Of a stretch of 64,000 bases of DNA, positions 32,930 through 44,389 are shown piece by piece; position 1 is the stretch's first letter; every line of letters begins with the position of its first letter. Origin of the DNA: Streptomyces sp. AC1-42W (GTDB lineage Bacteria; Actinomycetota; Actinomycetes; Streptomycetales; Streptomycetaceae); assembly GCF_003248355.1 (NCBI RefSeq), contig NZ_QKWY01000002.1, forward strand, positions 1,364,001 through 1,428,000. The letters are read 5' to 3'. The notes beneath the pieces are model-generated. The model was given only the letters and a program-made list of their open reading frames with translations. It did no database searches and was not told the origin of the DNA. The position numbers and the translations under genes were made by a program.

Positions 32930-33220
32930 CCGCCGCCCCCGCTCGCGCCGGGACCCCGTTACCCGATCCGCGCCCGGTGCGCGCCCCGGCCGGCGGCGGA
33001 CACCGGCGGCGCACGGTTGCGGGCGGGGCGCCCGCGGTGCGGAGCGCGGCGCCGGGTGCGTGCGCCCCCGCCTCCCGGGGCACCCGTACGTGCGCACCGC
33101 CGTACACCCGTACGCCCCGCGTGTCGAGCCCGGCGGTGTCCGGTGACGAATTTCGGGTATGTGCTGGTTTGTCCCCCGTCAGCAGGACGTCACCGTTGCC
33201 GGCTCTTGGGAGTGATCGGC

Positions 33221-33640
33221 GTGACCGATACCGAAGGCGATGGTGCCGAGTGGAGCTTTCCGGCCGTCCCCGGTGCCGTACGCGCCGCCCGGCAGGCGGT
33301 CCGGGGCGCGCTGCGCGAGTGGGGCCTCGGCGGGGCCGTGGTCGACGAGGCGGTTCTGCTGGTCAGCGAGCTGGTGACCAACTCGATGCGCTACACACCG
33401 GGGCCCGTCGGGGTGCGTGTGACGCACCCCCGGACGGCCGGTGGCCGCGCCGCCGCCCTCCCCGGACTGGTGGTGGAAGTCTCCGATCCGCTTCCGGAAG
33501 CACCCACCGAACGTACGCCGGGACCCGACGACGAGAGCGGCCGGGGACTGCAGCTCGTGGCCCGTGCGGCACGCCGCTGGGGCACCCGGCGGGGAAAGAG
33601 CGGCAAGACGGTGTGGTTCGAGCTGGCTCTGCCTGGTTAG
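33221..33640 (+). CDS. HATPase_c-type regulatory ATP-binding protein (anti-sigma/SpoIIAB-like)
   Basis: 139 aa from GTG 33221 (GGGAG 8 nt upstream; GTG 33212 is in frame but too close to that site). A GHKL ATPase fold: the N-box VDEAVLLVSELVTNSMRYT, G1-like VEVSDPLP, and GRGLQLVARAARRWGTR. Streptomyces carry many such stand-alone ATPases, some acting as anti-sigma factors or switch kinases. The C-terminal ATPase domain of the next gene (33802-36381) has the same motifs, so the two probably act in one partner-switching pathway (inference). Confidence 0.88.
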   Translation: MTDTEGDGAEWSFPAVPGAVRAARQAVRGALREWGLGGAVVDEAVLLVSELVTNSMRYTPGPVGVRVTHPRTAGGRAAALPGLVVEVSDPLPEAPTERTPGPDDESGRGLQLVARAARRWGTRRGKSGKTVWFELALPG

Positions 33641-33801
33641 GAGTGAGGTTGGGACGCACAGCGATCACCGGAGGTCGGGAAGAACCTGGCTGAAAGGGAC
33701 TGAGACCGTGCTGTGATCGTGAACGCCGTGCCGGACGGGGCCGTAGTGCTGAATACTGCGGGCATGACCGGTCCGGTGTGTGAGCTGGAGGGGACGGTCG
33801 C

Positions 33802-36381
33802 GTGAGCGAAATACCTGGGACAGCGGGCGACGTCGTGTGGCAGAGCAGTCCGCCTGGCTCGATCTACGACTACATCAGAGTCGCCTCCTTCTCGATCGGG
33901 CCGGACGGGCTGATCGAGCAGTGGAGCCGCCGGGCCGCCGGTCTCTTCGGCGTGGCCGCGCGGGACGCCCTGGGCAGGGACCCGGTCGAGGCGTTCCTGC
34001 CGGGCGAGGTCCGCAGGGAGGGCCGCCGCAGGGTCGGCGAGGTGCTCGACGGCAAGGAGTGGACGGGTCTCGTCCCGTTCCGGATGCCCGGCGAGGGCGG
34101 GGCGCACGGCCTCGCCGAGATCTATGTGATGCCCAGTGAGACCGCCACCGGCGAGCGGGCGGCGGTCTGCATCGTCGTGGACGTCCGCGCCCTGCGCCGC
34201 ATCGAGACGGATCTCGCCGCCTCGCAGGCGATTTTCGGCCAATCTCCCTTCGGTTTCGTGTTGTTCGGCACCGATCTCACGGTCGTCCGGGCCAACGAGC
34301 GCTTCGCCACCGTCTTCGGCGGCCGGGCCGACGACCACCGGGGCCGCACCGTCGCGGACTACCTCACCGGCACCGAGGCCGACCGCCTCACCGCCACCCT
34401 CGAACGGGTCCTGGAGACGGGCAATTCCGTCACCGACCTCCAGCTCGTCGGCACGGCCCCCGGCGACACCGAACGCCGCCACTGGTCGATGAACCTCTAC
34501 CGGGTGCACAGCGGTTCGGGCCGCCCCATCGGCATCGCCGGACTCGCCACCGACGTGACGCGACGTCACACCGCCGCCCGCGAGGCCGCCAGCGCCCGCC
34601 GCAACCTCGCCCTGCTCAACGAGGCCAGCGCCCGCATCGGCAACTCCCTGGACCTGGAGACCACCGCCCGCGAACTGCTCGACGTGGCCGTCCCGGTCTT
34701 CTGCGACCTGGCCTCCGTCGACCTCTACCAGGCCCTGCTCACCGGCGACGAGGCGGCGCCCGGCAGCTGGAACGCGCTGCCGCAGGACGCGGTCGGCGGC
34801 TCCGCCGAACTGCGCCGGGTCGCCTTCGCCAGCGCCGTGTCCGACGCCGTGCCCGCCCACCCCGGACCGCCGGGCGGGACCACCGGACCCCCCGCGCTCG
34901 GCGCCGTCCACCGCTACCCCTTCGGCTCGCCCTGCGCCATCGCCCTGCGCACCGGCCGCGCGGCGGACGTGCCGGGCGACGACCGGGGCTTCGTGCAGTC
35001 CACGCTCGCCGTGCCGATGGTCGCCCACGACACCGCGGTCGGCCTGGTGCGGTTCTCCCGCACGAAGGGCAGTGAGCCGTTCGACGACCGGGACCGGACG
35101 CTGGCCACCGAGCTGGCCGCCCGCGCCGCCGTCTGTATCGACAACGCCCGCCTCTACCGCCGCGAGCACGAACGGGCCCTGATCCTCCAGCGCAGCCTGC
35201 TGCCCCCCGGCGACCCGGAGGCCGCCGGGCTCGACATCGCCTGCCGCTACCTGCCGGGCAACACCGCCAACGAGGTCGGCGGCGACTGGTTCGACGTGAT
35301 CGAGCTGCCCGGGCACCGCACCGCCCTCGTCGTCGGCGACGTCATGGGGCGCGGCCTGCGCGCCGCCGTGGCCATGGGCGAACTGCGCACCGCCGTGCGC
35401 ACCCTGGCCCTGCTCGACCTGGAGCCCGCCGAGGTGCTCTCCGCGCTCGACGAGGTCGCCCGCGGACTCGGCACCCCCGGCTCCGCCTCCTCCGCCGGCG
35501 GCGGGGGAGCCCAGTGGCCCGCCCGCGCCGCGCACAAGTCCCGCGAGGCGGACCTCTCCGAGGTGTACCTCGCGACCTGCGTCTACGCGGTCTACGACCC
35601 GGTCACCCGGCGCTGCACCTTCGCCAACGCGGGCCATCTGCCGCCGGTCGTGGTCGAGCCGGGCGAGGCCGCGCAGCTGCTCGACGTACCGCCCGGCATG
35701 CCCCTCGGCGTCGGCGGCGAACCCTTCGAGGAGGTCGAGGTCGAGCTGAAGGAGGGCGCCCTCCTCGGCCTCTACACCGACGGGCTCGTCGAATCACGCG
35801 ACCATCCGCTGGACGAGGGCCTCGCCGCGCTCCGCAAGGCGCTCGTCGCCCCCGACCAGCCGCTGGAGGACGTCTGCGACCGGGTCCTCGGCTCGCTGCA
35901 CACCCGGCACGGTGAGGACGACATCGCCCTGCTGATGGCCCGCATCCAGGGCCTGCCCGCCGACGCCGTGGGCGACTGGCGGCTGCCCCGCGAGCTGCGC
36001 TCGGTCGGCCGCGCCCGCGAACTGGCCCGCGACCAGCTGACCTCCTGGGGCCTGGACGAGCTGGTGGACACCACCGAGCTGCTGGTCAGCGAGCTGGTCA
36101 CCAACGCCCTGCGCTACGGCGAGGGCGAGATCCGGCTCCGGCTGCTGCGCGACCGCACCCTGGTCTGCGAGGTCTGGGACGCCGGTCTCGTCCAGCCCCG
36201 CCGCCGGCGCGCCCGCGACACGGACGAGGGCGGCCGGGGCCTCCAGCTCGTCGGGCTGCTCAGCGCGGCCTGGGGGGCGCGGCGCACCCCGCGCGGCAAG
36301 ACCGTCTGGTTCGAGCTGCCGCTGCCGGACGGCCGGCCGCCCGCCGAACGCTCGGTGGAGGAGCTGCTCAGCATGTTCTGA
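33802..36381 (+). CDS. PAS-GAF-SpoIIE phosphatase-HATPase multidomain regulator
   Basis: 859 aa from GTG 33802. Domain order read from sequence: PAS-like 1 (about 25-130), PAS 2 (about 145-255, FGTDLTVVRANERFATVFGG), GAF (about 270-460), PP2C/SpoIIE serine phosphatase (about 470-700, with the metal-binding NEVGGDWFDVIELPG and LGLYTDGLVESR), then a C-terminal HATPase domain (about 715-845, ELLVSELVTNALRYGEGEI, GGRGLQLVGLLSAAWG). It would sense a signal and both dephosphorylate and phosphorylate anti-sigma antagonists, a fusion typical of Streptomyces partner-switching systems. No membrane segment, so cytoplasmic. The start has a spaced GGAGGGGAC upstream. Confidence 0.93.
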   Translation: MSEIPGTAGDVVWQSSPPGSIYDYIRVASFSIGPDGLIEQWSRRAAGLFGVAARDALGRDPVEAFLPGEVRREGRRRVGEVLDGKEWTGLVPFRMPGEGGAHGLAEIYVMPSETATGERAAVCIVVDVRALRRIETDLAASQAIFGQSPFGFVLFGTDLTVVRANERFATVFGGRADDHRGRTVADYLTGTEADRLTATLERVLETGNSVTDLQLVGTAPGDTERRHWSMNLYRVHSGSGRPIGIAGLATDVTRRHTAAREAASARRNLALLNEASARIGNSLDLETTARELLDVAVPVFCDLASVDLYQALLTGDEAAPGSWNALPQDAVGGSAELRRVAFASAVSDAVPAHPGPPGGTTGPPALGAVHRYPFGSPCAIALRTGRAADVPGDDRGFVQSTLAVPMVAHDTAVGLVRFSRTKGSEPFDDRDRTLATELAARAAVCIDNARLYRREHERALILQRSLLPPGDPEAAGLDIACRYLPGNTANEVGGDWFDVIELPGHRTALVVGDVMGRGLRAAVAMGELRTAVRTLALLDLEPAEVLSALDEVARGLGTPGSASSAGGGGAQWPARAAHKSREADLSEVYLATCVYAVYDPVTRRCTFANAGHLPPVVVEPGEAAQLLDVPPGMPLGVGGEPFEEVEVELKEGALLGLYTDGLVESRDHPLDEGLAALRKALVAPDQPLEDVCDRVLGSLHTRHGEDDIALLMARIQGLPADAVGDWRLPRELRSVGRARELARDQLTSWGLDELVDTTELLVSELVTNALRYGEGEIRLRLLRDRTLVCEVWDAGLVQPRRRRARDTDEGGRGLQLVGLLSAAWGARRTPRGKTVWFELPLPDGRPPAERSVEELLSMF

Positions 36382-36726
36382 GCCGGGCCCGCCTCGGGCG
36401 CGCTCGCGTCACCGGGAACCTCCGAGGATGCCCCCGCCCTCAGGCCAGGGAGGAATCGGACTCCTGCGAAGTAGGGCGAGAAACGGGGTTTCGCCCCCAG
36501 GGCGAAAGGCCGCCCACGTGATCAGGTACGCTGGTCGGCGTGCGGTGCGAGAATCAAGCTCCGTACGCGTGCTGATCGAGAACCAAGACGGCACATGCGC
36601 CTCCAAGCTTTTCCGTGCCGAACCGGGCAGGTTTCGTCCCGGCTGGTGTTGATCGTGGAAGACCTGCCGGGTTGCTGACCCGCAGGCAGCGTGAGCCAGG
36701 AATCCCCTGCTTCAGCTGGGGAGGAT
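36382..36726. other. intergenic region with a possible IS200/IS605-type end relic
   Basis: 345 bp between two convergent genes, with no supported CDS. At 36700-36728 the sequence GAATCCCCTGCTTCAGCTGG followed by GGAGGATTC forms a short imperfect hairpin. It resembles the right ends of IS200/IS605 (TnpB-type) elements in streptomycetes. The hairpin directly abuts the pspA stop codon. No transposase remains were recognised beside it, so it may be a scar or coincidence. Confidence 0.4.
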
Positions 36727-37440
36727 TCAATTCGTGGTCTTCAGCGCGGCGAGGCGGGCCTCCACCTCGGCGCTGTCGCCCAGCGCGTCCAGCCGCTCGA
36801 ACTGCGCGTCCAGCGAGGAGGCGGCCAGCTCCTGCTTGCCCAGGGCCCGCGCCTCCTCGCGCCGCACCTTGTCCTCGAACCGGCTCAGCTCGCTCGTCGG
36901 GTCGAGCACGTCGACGCTGCCCACGGCGTCCATCATCCGGTTCTGCGCCTCCGCGGACCTGGCCCGTGCCACCAGCTCGTCCCGCTTGGCCTTCAGCTCC
37001 GCCAGCTTGGCCTTCATCCGGTCCAGGCCCGCCCTGAGCTTGTCCACCACCTCGGTCTGCGAGGCGATGACCGGTTCGGCGGTCGCGGCCTCCTTCTCGG
37101 ACTGGAGCTGGCGCCCGAGCGCGACCTTCGCCAGGTTGTCGAACGTGTCCGCCTCCGGGCCCGAACCGCCCGCCCGCAGCTCGTCCGCCTTCCGGCTCGC
37201 GGCCAGCGCCTTGCCGCCCCACTCCCGCGCCGCCTCCACGTCCTCCCGGTGGTCCTGCTCCATCAGCCGCAGATTGCCGATGGTGGCGGCCACCGCCTGC
37301 TCGGCCTCGGCGATGTTGGCCGTGTAGTCGCGGATCAGCTGGTCCAGCATCTTCTGCGGGTCCTCCGCCTGATCGAGCAGGGCGTTGATGTTCGCCTTCG
37401 CCAGCTGGGTGACGCGTCCGAGAATCGTCTGCTTGCTCAT
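36727..37440 (-). CDS. pspA: PspA/IM30-family phage-shock protein
   Basis: 237 aa from ATG 37440 with GGAGAGG upstream (MSKQTILGRVTQLAKANINA). The protein is almost entirely charged coiled coil, as expected for PspA/IM30/Vipp1, with the conserved N-terminal amphipathic segment and LLDQAEDPQKMLDQLIRDY. In Streptomyces PspA supports membrane integrity under envelope stress and coats the inner face of the membrane. It lies downstream of a TPM-domain membrane protein gene transcribed in the same direction. The C-terminus (AALKTTN) abuts the IS-like hairpin. Confidence 0.93.
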   Translation of the reverse strand: MSKQTILGRVTQLAKANINALLDQAEDPQKMLDQLIRDYTANIAEAEQAVAATIGNLRLMEQDHREDVEAAREWGGKALAASRKADELRAGGSGPEADTFDNLAKVALGRQLQSEKEAATAEPVIASQTEVVDKLRAGLDRMKAKLAELKAKRDELVARARSAEAQNRMMDAVGSVDVLDPTSELSRFEDKVRREEARALGKQELAASSLDAQFERLDALGDSAEVEARLAALKTTN

Positions 37441-37484
37441 GGCACCTCTCCTGTGTTTCGCCGCGGCCGGACCGCGGCACGGGG

Positions 37485-37572
37485 TTTACGGGAACGTGGG
37501 GCGGGCTTTACGGGGACGGGGGACGGCGTTTACGCGGGCGGGGGACGGCGTATACGGGGAGCGGCCGCCCGG
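37485..37572. repeat. 22-bp-period degenerate tandem repeat upstream of pspA
   Basis: TTTACG or TATACG recurs at 37485, 37507, 37529 and 37551, exactly 22 bp apart. Each is followed by G-rich sequence, commonly GGGGACGGCG. Another unit lies at 37594, slightly out of phase. The block occupies the 219-bp gap upstream of pspA. Confidence 0.65.
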
Positions 37573-37659
37573 TCGAAAGGGACGGCGTACGGGTTTACGG
37601 GGACGGCGTACGGGAAGCGGCCGGCGCCCCGCCTCGGGGCCGGCCACCACCGCCCCGCC

Positions 37660-39768
37660 TCAGAAGCGGCCGCCACCGCCGCGCCGGCCGCGCGTCCCCC
37701 CGCCGCCGAAGCTGCCCGGCCCGCCCCCTCCGTAGCCGCCGCCCATGCCGCCGTAGCCACCGAAGCCGCCTCCCATGCCGCGCCGTCCGCCGCCCCCGCC
37801 CATCAGGCCGCCCAGGAGGATGCCGCCGAGGACCGCGCCGCCCATGCCCCCGCCACCGCCCGCCGTACCGCCGGGTGGTCCGCCGCGCCCGTAGTCGCGT
37901 ACGTCCTGCTCGGCCAGGGCGCGCGCCTCGTCCGCCAGCGCGTCCGCCCGCTGCGCCTCGGCCAGCGCGGTCTGCGCGTCCCCGGTGCGCGCCAGCTCGG
38001 CGGCCCGCTCCAGGCGCCGCTGCCCCTCCGCCAGCCGGGTCCGGGCCGCGCTGCCCACCGCGCCCCGGTTCGTCGTGATGTAGTCGGCCGCCGCGGCGAG
38101 CGAGGAGCGCGCGGTGAGCATCGCCGCCTCCAGCAGCGAGCGGGCCCGGGTGTCGCCCCGCTCCCGCTCCCGCGCCCCGGCCAGCGCCTCGTCCAGCGCG
38201 GCGTCCGCCTCCTCCGCCCGGCGCAGCGCGTCGATCGGGTCGTAGCGGCCGCCCCGCTCCTCGCGCACGTCGTCGGCGACCGAACGGGCCCGGGCGATCC
38301 GGCCCCGCAGGTCAGCGGTGGACGCCCCCTCGGACACGCCCTCCAGCAGCCCGCCCGCGTCCGCGAGGTCGGTCTCCAGCTCGGTGAGCGCGGCCGGCAG
38401 CCGGTCCGCCGCCGCGTCCAGCTCCCGCCCCCGCCTCTCCACCCCGTCGATCAGGGTGGCCGCCTGGCCGATCGCGCCCTCGGCGGCCCGCACCCGTACG
38501 GCGGCCGCCGCGTGGTCGCCGCCGTCCACCGCCTGCCGGGCCGCGTTGAGCGAGGAGGTGGCGAAGGAGAGCCGGTCCCTGGCCCGTTCCACGTCACCGG
38601 CCACGGGGGCCGACGCCTGCTCCGCGTACCGTTCGCGCATCGCGGTGAGCGCGGACTCGGCGGCCGGGACGCGCCCGGTCAGCTCGCGGAAGGCGGTCTC
38701 GGCGGCGGCCAGGGCCTGCGGCGCGTCGCGCTCCAGCTCGCGCAGCCGGTCGAAGTCCTCGGCGACGGCGTCGAGCCGGCCGTCTGCGTTCGCGCAGCGG
38801 CTGAGGATCTCGTCCAGCATCCGGCGGCGGGCCGTGTCGTCCTCCGGGAAGGCGTCGTCGAGTTGCTGGCGCAGCCGGAACGCGTCCGTCAGCCGGCTTC
38901 TGGCGTAGGCGACCGCCTCGGCGAAGGGTGCGGCGGCCTCTTCCCCGAACTGCGCGGTCGCGAACCCCAGTTCCTCCTCGCTGGTGCGGACCGCGTCGTC
39001 GGTGGCGACCAGCGCCTCCTTGGCCCGCGCGTCGAGTTCCGGCAGCGGGGCGGCGCGCGGCGCGGCCCGGCCCCAGCCCGTCGCGCCGGGTGTCGTACGG
39101 GTGGCGGCCCGGCGCCTGCGCCGCAGGAAGGCGTACGCGGCGACGGCCGCGACCGCGCAGAGCAGGACGACCGGCAGCAGCAGGTCCCCGGTGCCGGTGC
39201 CGCCCGAGCCGCCGCCGGGGTCGGCCGGGCCCGGTGTGATCGCCGGGGTGGGCACGGCCCGGCCGGCCAGGACGGCGGCGCAGCCATCGGCGGCGCCGAT
39301 CGCGGCACCCGCCCAGTCGTTCTGCCGGAGCGCCGGTTCGACGGCGGTGCGCGCGATCTCCTGGAACCCGGCGTCGGTGAGCGGCGCGTCCTGGTCGAGG
39401 GAGTAGCCGTACTGCCGGGCGTGGGTGGCGACGGCCAGCAGCACGTCGTCGCGGCCGAGTCCGTTGCGTCCGGCGGTGGCGTCGGCCCAGTCCTGCGGGG
39501 AGCGCCCGGAGAAGTCGCGTACGTACACCACGAAGAGCTGGACGCGGTGCGTGTCGTAGAGCCGGTCGAGGGCCGCGGTCACCCGGGGCTCGCGGTCTCC
39601 GAGCGCGCCCACCCGGTCGGTGATCTGCCCCTCGCGGGACAGGGTGACCGGATCGTCGGCGGACGCGGTGGGCGCGGGGGCCAGGGCCAGCCAGCACACC
39701 GCCAGCAGTGCGGCGAGCAGCGCCCGCCCCGGCAGCGGAATCCGGGTTCGGCTCACAGGCGGAGTCAC
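37660..39768 (-). CDS. TPM-domain membrane protein with Gly-rich tail
   Basis: About 702 aa from GTG 39768; GTG 39756 and GTG 39807 are in frame and no start has a convincing ribosome site. A signal peptide (PGRALLAALLAVCWLALAPAPTASA) precedes a TPM domain (about 45-165, VGALGDREPRVTAALDRLYD, YGYSLDQDAPLTDAGFQEIA). A transmembrane helix LLLPVVLLCAVAAVAAYAFL follows, then a long Glu/Arg/Ala-rich coiled-coil cytoplasmic part, and a glycine tail. The exoplasmic TPM domain and cytoplasmic coiled coil, with pspA downstream in the same direction, suggest an envelope-stress partner of PspA. Confidence 0.85.
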   Translation of the reverse strand: MTPPVSRTRIPLPGRALLAALLAVCWLALAPAPTASADDPVTLSREGQITDRVGALGDREPRVTAALDRLYDTHRVQLFVVYVRDFSGRSPQDWADATAGRNGLGRDDVLLAVATHARQYGYSLDQDAPLTDAGFQEIARTAVEPALRQNDWAGAAIGAADGCAAVLAGRAVPTPAITPGPADPGGGSGGTGTGDLLLPVVLLCAVAAVAAYAFLRRRRRAATRTTPGATGWGRAAPRAAPLPELDARAKEALVATDDAVRTSEEELGFATAQFGEEAAAPFAEAVAYARSRLTDAFRLRQQLDDAFPEDDTARRRMLDEILSRCANADGRLDAVAEDFDRLRELERDAPQALAAAETAFRELTGRVPAAESALTAMRERYAEQASAPVAGDVERARDRLSFATSSLNAARQAVDGGDHAAAAVRVRAAEGAIGQAATLIDGVERRGRELDAAADRLPAALTELETDLADAGGLLEGVSEGASTADLRGRIARARSVADDVREERGGRYDPIDALRRAEEADAALDEALAGARERERGDTRARSLLEAAMLTARSSLAAAADYITTNRGAVGSAARTRLAEGQRRLERAAELARTGDAQTALAEAQRADALADEARALAEQDVRDYGRGGPPGGTAGGGGGMGGAVLGGILLGGLMGGGGGRRGMGGGFGGYGGMGGGYGGGGPGSFGGGGTRGRRGGGGRF

Positions 39769-40042
39769 GTTTGCGAGGCTATGTCCAGCTTCGGGGAGCC
39801 GCGACACGAGCAGGTCGCCGGGGCGGCCCGCAGGCAGGGGCCGGATGCGAGCGCCCTGCCCACCGCCCCCTGCGCCGCACGGGTGAGGTTTCGGGCGGCC
39901 GCGCCGTGTCGGGGCCGCCTTCCCGCGCGAGGGCGTTTTCAGTGGAGGGACGACATCAGTGTGATCAACTGCAAATTCCCCCGAAAACGCTCAATCCGGC
40001 TCATGCGTGGCGCGGGCCGGGCCGTCCCCGGAGGTACCAGCC

Positions 40043-42229
40043 ATGTCCCACGTCGGCGTCCCGCGCGGGACGGCCCGAAAGCGCCGCCGCCTGCCCGCCC
40101 TCCTCACCGCGGGCGTGCTCACCCTCCCCGTGCTGGCCGGATGCGGTTCCGGCGGGGACAAGACGGCGGCCGTCGCCGTCGTACCGCAGGACGTGGCCCG
40201 CGCCGCGCGCGCCCAGGTCGCCGACGGCGGCCGGGTGACCTGGGCGATCGACGCCCTGCCCAGCACCCTCAACGCCTTCCAGGCGGACGCCGACAGCGCC
40301 ACCACCCGGATCACCGGAGCCCTGCTGCCCACCCTCTTCCCGCTGGATGCCCGGGGCCGCCCGCGAATCAACCCGGACTACCTGGAATCCGCGAAGGTCA
40401 CCGAGACCGAACCCCGCCAGGTCGTCGTCTACCGGCTCAACCAGCAGGCCGTCTGGAGCGACGGCCGCGAGATCGGCGCCCCCGACTTCGTCGCCCAGTG
40501 GCGGGCGCTGAGCGGCAAGGACTCCGCGTACTGGACCGCCCGCAACGCCGGGTACGAGCGCATCGAGAAGATCGAGCGCGGCGCCGACGACCTGGAGGTC
40601 AAGGTCACCTTCGCCAAGCCCTACGCGGACTGGCGCTCCCTGTTCTCACCCCTCTACCCGAAGCAGGTGACCGGCTCCCCGGACGCCTTCAACGAGGGCG
40701 CCCGCACCACCCTCAAGGCCACCGCCGGCCCGTTCCGGCTGCGCGAGGTCGACAAGAAGACCAAGGCCGTCACGCTGACCCGCGACCCGCGCTGGTGGGG
40801 CAGCCGCGCCAAGCTGGACTCCCTCGTCTTCAAGGCCGTCGAGCCCAAGGACCGTACCGAGGCCCTGGCCGAGGGCACCGTGGACGTCGCCGACATCGAC
40901 TCCACCACCGCCCACCGCATCGCCCAGGCCGCCCGAGAGGGCGCCGCCGGAGCACCCGCCCAGGGCCCCGGCGCCCCGCTCTCCCCGGCCCAGGCCCTGC
41001 GCTCCTGGGCCGTCGCGCACGGCTCCGACGAGGAGGCGGCGGCCGAGGAGCAGGAGGTCAGGGACGAGCGGGCCGAGGCCGCCGAGGCGTACGCCGACGA
41101 GCAGAGCGGGCTGCGCGCGTACGTGGTCCGCAAATCGCTGGAGCCCGCCTACACCCAGCTCGCGCTGAACGGCGAGTCCGGGCCGCTCGCCGACGACCGG
41201 GTGCGCCGGGCCGTCGCCCGCGCCCTGGACCGCCAGGAGCTCGCCGACACCGTGCTCAAGCCGCTCGGACTGCCCGCCCAGCCGCTCGGCAGCCATCTGG
41301 CCGTCGCCGGGCAGCCCGCGTACCGGGACGGCAGCGAGGCGCTCGGCACGCAGGACACCGAGAAGGCCCAGGCGCTGCTCGCCGCCGCGGGCTGGACGCG
41401 CGAGGGGGCGCTCGACCGCAACGACGGCACCAAGGCCGGCAGCGAGGGCGAGAAGCAGAAGCCGGAGAAGGACGCGGAGAAGAAGAGCGCGGAGAAGGAC
41501 GAGGAGGAGAAGGGGAGCGCGGCCGACGACGGCAAGTCCGGCGAGGCCGCGCGGGAAGCCGTCCCGGCCCAGGACCGGCAGCCCGGCGGCGCCGCCGGAG
41601 CCTACGCCCCGGCCGGTACCGCGGCCCCGGCACGCGGCGCCGACGCGGCGCGCGGTCCGCTCGGCAAGAACGGCAAGCCGCTGAGCCTGCGCTTCGTGCT
41701 GCCGTCCGGGCCCGGCTCCGCCGGTCTGCGCAGCGTGGGCGAGAAGATCGCCTCGATGCTCGACACGATCGGCATCCGCACGGTGATCACCAAGGTGTCC
41801 GACGACAGCTACTTCCGCGACCACGTGGCGTCCGGCGACTACGACATGGCCCTGTACTCCTGGCCGGCCACGGCCTACCCGGCCACGGACGACCGGCCGA
41901 TCTTCGCCAAGCCGGTCCCCGCGTCCGACGGCTCGCTGCTCGTCGAGCAGAACTACACCCGGGTCGGTACGGACCACATCGACCAGCTCTTCGACCGGGC
42001 GGCCGCGGAGCTGGACGAGAAGGCGGCGCAGGACCTGATGCGGCAGGCGGACGCCCGGATCTGGGCCGCCGCCGGATCGATCCCGCTCTTCCAGCGCCCC
42101 CAGCTCGTCGCCACCGGAAAGGCCCTGGTGAACGTCGGTGCCTTCGGTCTCGGCGCCCCGCACTACCAGGACATCGGCTACAAGGCGCCGCGCGCCGCGG
42201 GGCCCCCGGCGGACGGTGCGCGGAAGTAG
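40043..42229 (+). CDS. family-5 peptide-binding lipoprotein of an ABC transporter (orphan)
   Basis: 728 aa from ATG 40043 with GGAGG 8 nt upstream. A lipobox, LAGC, at about residues 30-33 (LPVLAGCGSGG) anchors it to the membrane. The SBP_bac_5 fold is recognisable (VWSDGREIGAPDFVAQWRAL, AVTLTRDPRWWG, NYTRVGTDHIDQLF). It carries a long Lys/Glu/Ala-rich insertion of about 70 aa (around 470-540) unlike the two transporter-linked homologues downstream. No permease or ATPase genes adjoin it, so it may share a transporter or act as a peptide sensor. Confidence 0.9.
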   Translation: MSHVGVPRGTARKRRRLPALLTAGVLTLPVLAGCGSGGDKTAAVAVVPQDVARAARAQVADGGRVTWAIDALPSTLNAFQADADSATTRITGALLPTLFPLDARGRPRINPDYLESAKVTETEPRQVVVYRLNQQAVWSDGREIGAPDFVAQWRALSGKDSAYWTARNAGYERIEKIERGADDLEVKVTFAKPYADWRSLFSPLYPKQVTGSPDAFNEGARTTLKATAGPFRLREVDKKTKAVTLTRDPRWWGSRAKLDSLVFKAVEPKDRTEALAEGTVDVADIDSTTAHRIAQAAREGAAGAPAQGPGAPLSPAQALRSWAVAHGSDEEAAAEEQEVRDERAEAAEAYADEQSGLRAYVVRKSLEPAYTQLALNGESGPLADDRVRRAVARALDRQELADTVLKPLGLPAQPLGSHLAVAGQPAYRDGSEALGTQDTEKAQALLAAAGWTREGALDRNDGTKAGSEGEKQKPEKDAEKKSAEKDEEEKGSAADDGKSGEAAREAVPAQDRQPGGAAGAYAPAGTAAPARGADAARGPLGKNGKPLSLRFVLPSGPGSAGLRSVGEKIASMLDTIGIRTVITKVSDDSYFRDHVASGDYDMALYSWPATAYPATDDRPIFAKPVPASDGSLLVEQNYTRVGTDHIDQLFDRAAAELDEKAAQDLMRQADARIWAAAGSIPLFQRPQLVATGKALVNVGAFGLGAPHYQDIGYKAPRAAGPPADGARK

Positions 42230-42346
42230 CCCGCCGGCAGCGGGAAACCGCCGGGGAAGCCGCAGTCGTGGCCGCCCCGTACCATGGAGGTCAGCCGTGG
42301 CGCGTCCGCCCGGCGGGCCCCGAACCGAGAGAAGCGCAAGCCACCC

Positions 42347-44254
<1,908 letters not shown>

Positions 44255-44310
44255 GCCGTCACCGCCAGTCGCTTTTCGGCCGACGATCCGTCAGCTCCAG
44301 GCATTGCCCA

Positions 44311-44349
44311 GGCGCAGGGCCCTCACAGACACTGTGGGGGCCCTGCGCC
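44311..44349. terminator. terminator after typA
   Basis: GGCGCAGGGCCCTCACAG (44311-44328) pairs with 44332-44349 over 18 bp with one G-T pair and a 3-nt loop, 57 bp past the typA stop. Confidence 0.88.
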
Positions 44350-44389
44350 TTGGTCAACCGGTTTTCGCGGCGATCCGTCCAGTATTTGA

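Noticed and set aside
37485..37610. CRISPR array
   Set aside because: The period is only 22 bp with no separate spacers and degenerate units; no cas genes are nearby.
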